From an uncultured Clostridia bacterium (GTDB lineage Bacteria; Bacillota; Clostridia; Oscillospirales; Acutalibacteraceae): a stretch of DNA of 7,962 nucleotides. The position numbers and the translations under genes were made by a program. The first letter of the stretch is position 1; the number at the start of each line of letters is the position of its first letter. Location: contig CAMOTT010000090.1 of the NCBI GenBank assembly GCA_946626015.1, positions 1 through 7,962 on the forward strand, read 5' to 3'. Shown one piece after another: positions 5,377-7,962 of the stretch. The notes under the pieces are model-generated. The model did not search any database. It saw only the letters and a list, made by a program, of their open reading frames with translations, and was not told the DNA's origin.

Positions 5377-6654
5377 TCAGGTAATGGTTCTTAATTTTTC
5401 TATTATGTATTCCCTCACGTCACCGGCGAGGTAGAACGAACCGCAGATAACCAGAAGATCATAGCCACCAATAATTTCAAGGGCTGTATCAACAGCCCGC
5501 CGGGGATCATCCACAGCCGCGCAATCGCGGCAATAGCGGAGGGCAGTTTCCTTGAGCGTCTCCGCCCGCTCCGACCGGGGATTTTTCGGACAGGTTGTGA
5601 TTATCCTGCTGAACAAGGGCGCTGTCTTCGCAAGGTATTTGTCTGTGTCTTTATCCCTCATCATACCGATAACGGCAAGTATCTTTTTGCCCTTATAGAA
5701 TTTTTGCAGCGTATCTTTCAAAGCTTCGGCGCAGCCCTCATTGTGACCGCCGTCCATAATAACCGCCGGGGTTTCATTGAGCAGTTCCATCCTTGCCGGC
5801 ATAACGGCTCCGGCAATACCTGCGGCAACAAAACCGCTGTCTATTCCCAAACCGAGAGCCGTTTCGATAACGGTCAGGGCATTCATCACCATATGCTCGC
5901 CGGTAAAAGGCACCGTAAGGCGCAGATCCTTATATTTTATATCAGTGCCTTTGATCCCCTCGGAGATTATCTCAAGCCTGTCAAGCTCCGGCACAATAAG
6001 CTTTTTGCCGTGATCTTCGGCTGTTTTTTCGATGACCTTAAGAGCGCTTTCCGGTTGTTTCGGATATGAAACGGTCAACCCGGTATCCTTTATTATACCG
6101 CATTTTTCAAAGGCTATTTTTTCAACAGTATCTCCCAGAATATCAGTGTGGTCAAGGGAAATAGAGGTTATAACACAGGCAAGGGGATCTTTAATTATAT
6201 TGGTCGCATCAAACCTGCCGCCAAGACCCACTTCAAGCACCACACGGTCACAGCCGCTGCGTTCAAAATACAGGAAGGCTGCCGCGGTAATTACCTCAAA
6301 TTCCGTGGGTATTACACCCTGACTGTTAAGCTCCTCTACCGCCGGCTTTACCTCTGAGATAATATCAGCCAGATCGGACTCGCTTATCATTTCCCCGTTT
6401 ACCTGAATACGTTCACGGAAATCTATGACATAGGGCGAAGTATACAGCCCGGTTTTGTACCCGGCGGCGGTAAATATCCCGGCAAGCATAGCGCTTGTTG
6501 AGCCTTTGCCGTTAGTGCCAGCGACGTGCACAAATTTAAGTTTATCCTGAGGATCGCCCAGCATACGGCAAAGCCGTTCAATACGTTCAAGCCCGGGATT
6601 TATGCCGAAAACCTGCAGAGAATGTATATACTCCACAGCCTGATTGCAATTCAT
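5377..6654 (-). CDS. folC: FolC, folylpolyglutamate / dihydrofolate synthase
   Basis: An ATP-dependent cytosolic ligase of the Mur-ligase family that adds glutamate to folates (and, in bifunctional forms, to dihydropteroate). From the ATG at 6654 it has 425 residues, the usual size. The P-loop is HVAGTNGKGSTS (43-54). Folate-site and nucleotide segments are YTSPY with FRERIQVNG (71-87), LEVGLGGRFDATNI (140-153), SLDHTDILGDT (166-176) and FEKCGIIK (182-189). The C-terminal ligase domain has MDGGHNEG (300-307; DGAHN is commoner) and GSFYLAGDVRE (405-415). An upstream start at 6702 would add 16 residues encoded inside the valS hairpin; the 6654 ATG has GGAGAG 6 bases upstream. valS next to folC is common in Bacillota. 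A terminator follows. Whether it is mono- or bifunctional cannot be told from sequence alone. Confidence 0.96.
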   Translation of the reverse strand: MNCNQAVEYIHSLQVFGINPGLERIERLCRMLGDPQDKLKFVHVAGTNGKGSTSAMLAGIFTAAGYKTGLYTSPYVIDFRERIQVNGEMISESDLADIISEVKPAVEELNSQGVIPTEFEVITAAAFLYFERSGCDRVVLEVGLGGRFDATNIIKDPLACVITSISLDHTDILGDTVEKIAFEKCGIIKDTGLTVSYPKQPESALKVIEKTAEDHGKKLIVPELDRLEIISEGIKGTDIKYKDLRLTVPFTGEHMVMNALTVIETALGLGIDSGFVAAGIAGAVMPARMELLNETPAVIMDGGHNEGCAEALKDTLQKFYKGKKILAVIGMMRDKDTDKYLAKTAPLFSRIITTCPKNPRSERAETLKETALRYCRDCAAVDDPRRAVDTALEIIGGYDLLVICGSFYLAGDVREYIIEKLRTIT

Positions 6655-6660
6655 AATTAT

Positions 6661-6672
6661 CTCTCCACTCCG
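6661..6672 (-). promoter_or_regulatory. Ribosome binding site setting the folC start
   Basis: CGGAGTGGAGAG on the minus strand holds two purine-rich cores, the nearer one (GGAGAG) 6 bases before the ATG at 6654. This fixes the start downstream of the 6702 alternative. Confidence 0.7.
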
Positions 6673-6681
6673 AAACAAATC

Positions 6682-6721
6682 AAAGGGCTGTACAAACCGC
6701 AAGCAGCCTATACAGCCCTTT
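6682..6721 (-). terminator. Stem-loop between valS and folC, probable terminator or attenuator
   Basis: AAAGGGCTGTA and TACAGCCCTTT form a perfect 11-bp stem around an 18-base loop, starting four bases after the valS stop. On the minus strand the tail is GATTTGTTT, a poor T-tract. On the plus strand it is TATTTTACTT, somewhat better. No promoter is evident between it and folC, so partial read-through from valS is likely. Confidence 0.6.
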
Positions 6722-6725
6722 TATT

Positions 6726-7962
6726 TTACTTCAGCTTTGACAAGCTCTCGTTGAGCATGGCTATTTTATCTTTGAGCTTGGCGGCAGTTTCCTTCTGCGC
6801 ATTCACGACCGCCTCGGGAGCCTTGGCAAGAAAGCCCTCGTTGCTCAGCTTGGCGTTGACCTGAGCTAACTGCTTTTCAACGTTTTCAAGCTCTTTGTTC
6901 AGCCTCTTACGCTCCGCCTCAAAATCCACAAGCTCGCCCATGGGGATGAATATCTTTGCATCGCTTGTGACTATTGATACCGCTCCGTCAATATGGAAGC
7001 TGTCGCCCACCTCAACTTCGGAGGCGCTTGCAAGCTTCTGCATAATAACAGCGGAAGCCTCAAAGGTATCCTTATACTGGGTCTCAATGTAAAGCTTTGC
7101 CTTCTTTGAAGGGGGAACGTTCATCTCCGCGCGGCGGTTGCGCACCGCTTTGACAGCAGACATAATACGCTCCATCTCCGCTTCCTCTGCCACGAAGTTG
7201 AGCTTTTCGTCATATTTGCACCACTCGGAAGTCATTATGGTCTCTCCGCTGTGGGGCAGGGTCTGCCAGATCTCCTCGGTAATGAAAGGCATAAAGGGAT
7301 GCAGGAGCTTGAGGGTATTGGACATAACGTAAATGAGCACTGCCTTGGCCTGATCGCGAGCCGCTCCGCCCTGCTGCAAACGGATCTTTGCAAGCTCTAT
7401 ATACCAATCGCAGAAAACATCCCAGATAAAATCATAGAGTTTCTGAACAGCTATGCCCAGCTCAAATTTTTCGAGGTTTTCGGTTATATCCACAGTCAGG
7501 CGGTTAAACAGGCTGAGGATCCATTTATCCTCAAGGGAAAGCTCCTCAGGGAGCTTAGGCTCTGTCTCGGTACCGTCCGTGTTCATAAGAATAAATCTTG
7601 CTGCGTTCCAAAGTTTATTTGCAAAGTTGCGGCTCGCCTCCACCTTTTCGTTCATGAAGCGCATATCGTTTCCGGGGCTGTTGCCTGTGGCGAGGGTGAA
7701 CCTCAAAGCGTCCGCGCCGTATTTGTCGATGACCTCAAGAGGATCTATGCCGTTGCCCAGGGACTTGGACATTTTTCTGCCCTGGGAATCCCTGACAATA
7801 CCGTGAATAAAAACGGTGTCAAAGGGCTGTTTACCGGTATGTTCGCAGGCCGAGAAGATCATACGGGCAACCCAGAAGAAAATAATATCGTAGCCGGTGA
7901 CCAGTGTGCTCGTGGGGTAAAAATGCTCAAGCTCCGGCGTTTTTTCCGGCCATCCCAGGGTT
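6726..7962 (-). CDS. valS: Valyl-tRNA synthetase, C-terminal 411 residues (N-terminus off right edge)
   Basis: A class I aminoacyl-tRNA synthetase that charges tRNA-Val with valine. The first complete codon is at 7961. The reading frame opens with LGWPEKTPELEHFYPTS and TGYDIIFFWVARMI, typical of ValS just before the second catalytic signature. GRKMSKSLGNGIDP, carrying the KMSKS ATP-binding loop, is encoded at about 7775-7761 and is intact. The anticodon-binding helical domain follows (DKWILSLFNRL, then WCDW-type FCDWYIELAKIRLQ). The last 65 residues are a charged heptad-rich arm (ERKRLNKELENVEKQLAQ), the ValS-specific C-terminal coiled coil. The complete enzyme is usually about 880 residues, so a little under half is present. 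IleS and LeuS are excluded by the C-terminal arm and wording. The stop at 6728-6726 is followed by a hairpin. Confidence 0.98.
   Translation of the reverse strand, partial: TLGWPEKTPELEHFYPTSTLVTGYDIIFFWVARMIFSACEHTGKQPFDTVFIHGIVRDSQGRKMSKSLGNGIDPLEVIDKYGADALRFTLATGNSPGNDMRFMNEKVEASRNFANKLWNAARFILMNTDGTETEPKLPEELSLEDKWILSLFNRLTVDITENLEKFELGIAVQKLYDFIWDVFCDWYIELAKIRLQQGGAARDQAKAVLIYVMSNTLKLLHPFMPFITEEIWQTLPHSGETIMTSEWCKYDEKLNFVAEEAEMERIMSAVKAVRNRRAEMNVPPSKKAKLYIETQYKDTFEASAVIMQKLASASEVEVGDSFHIDGAVSIVTSDAKIFIPMGELVDFEAERKRLNKELENVEKQLAQVNAKLSNEGFLAKAPEAVVNAQKETAAKLKDKIAMLNESLSKLK

Noticed and set aside
5381..5480. Possible sigma-H promoter for spoIIA (GAAT within the end of folC)
   Set aside because: A GGGAAT is present, but no AGGA-type -35 occurs 11-12 bases upstream, and the transcript would carry the full terminator.
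5704..6357. Several plus-strand open frames opposite folC
   Set aside because: All are antisense to conserved FolC motifs and resemble nothing known to me.
6655..6702. Extended FolC start at 6702
   Set aside because: The extra 16 residues would be encoded within the valS-folC hairpin and are not like FolC; the ATG at 6654 has a proper Shine-Dalgarno.
7210..7407. Minus-strand open frame of 65 codons inside valS
   Set aside because: It is a different frame of the same strand as the valS anticodon-binding region; the ValS frame is conserved and continuous.
1..7962. Mobile elements, CRISPR repeats, tRNA or rRNA genes
   Set aside because: No direct repeats, transposase or integrase motifs, spaced repeats or tRNA cloverleaf were seen on either strand; the coding content is fully chromosomal core and sporulation genes.

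Overview
This window is a stretch of chromosome from an endospore-forming Bacillota, almost certainly class Clostridia. A member of the Oscillospirales (Ruminococcaceae/Oscillospiraceae) is my best guess, from the wording of the SigF region 2 (NLGLVHSCANKFRGRGVEYDDL) and its shortened N-terminus; that placement is inference from memory. All nine genes lie on the minus strand, so the biological reading order runs from the right end to the left end. There are no rRNA, tRNA, CRISPR or mobile-element signatures, and no gene-free stretch over about 130 bases.

Right part (7962 to 5377): the C-terminal half of valyl-tRNA synthetase (valS, cut by the window edge), a long stem-loop directly after its stop, then folC (folylpolyglutamate/dihydrofolate synthase). 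A textbook intrinsic terminator follows folC.

Middle (5376 to 3882): the spoIIA operon, spoIIAA-spoIIAB-sigF, joined by two 4-base ATGA overlaps. It encodes the forespore sigma factor, its anti-sigma kinase and the anti-anti-sigma factor. Between folC and spoIIAA is an exact 9/9 match to the Spo0A box (TTTGTCAAA), sharing bases with a TTGACA hexamer on the coding strand. This suggests direct Spo0A control of the operon.

Left part (3881 to 1): mother-cell sporulation genes yunB, spoIIID, a sipL-type gene (SPOCS domains plus a C-terminal LysM) and spoIVA (cut by the left edge). spoIIID and sipL are each preceded by a close match to the sigma-E promoter (KMATATT, 14 bp, CATACAMT), both with exactly 14 bp spacing. 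A weaker candidate with a 12 bp spacer precedes yunB. Each puts transcription start about 26-29 bases before a start codon with a reasonable Shine-Dalgarno. sipL and spoIVA are 13 bases apart, so the LysM coat-attachment protein and the coat-basement ATPase it binds are probably made from one mRNA.

Together the genes give a compact sporulation module: Spo0A switches on the sigma-F operon, then sigma-E (made in the mother cell) drives a fine-tuning regulator (SpoIIID), a membrane sporulation protein (YunB) and the coat foundation (SipL, SpoIVA). I saw no previously undescribed system. The interest lies in the clustering, the promoter architecture, and unusual start-site and leader arrangements.
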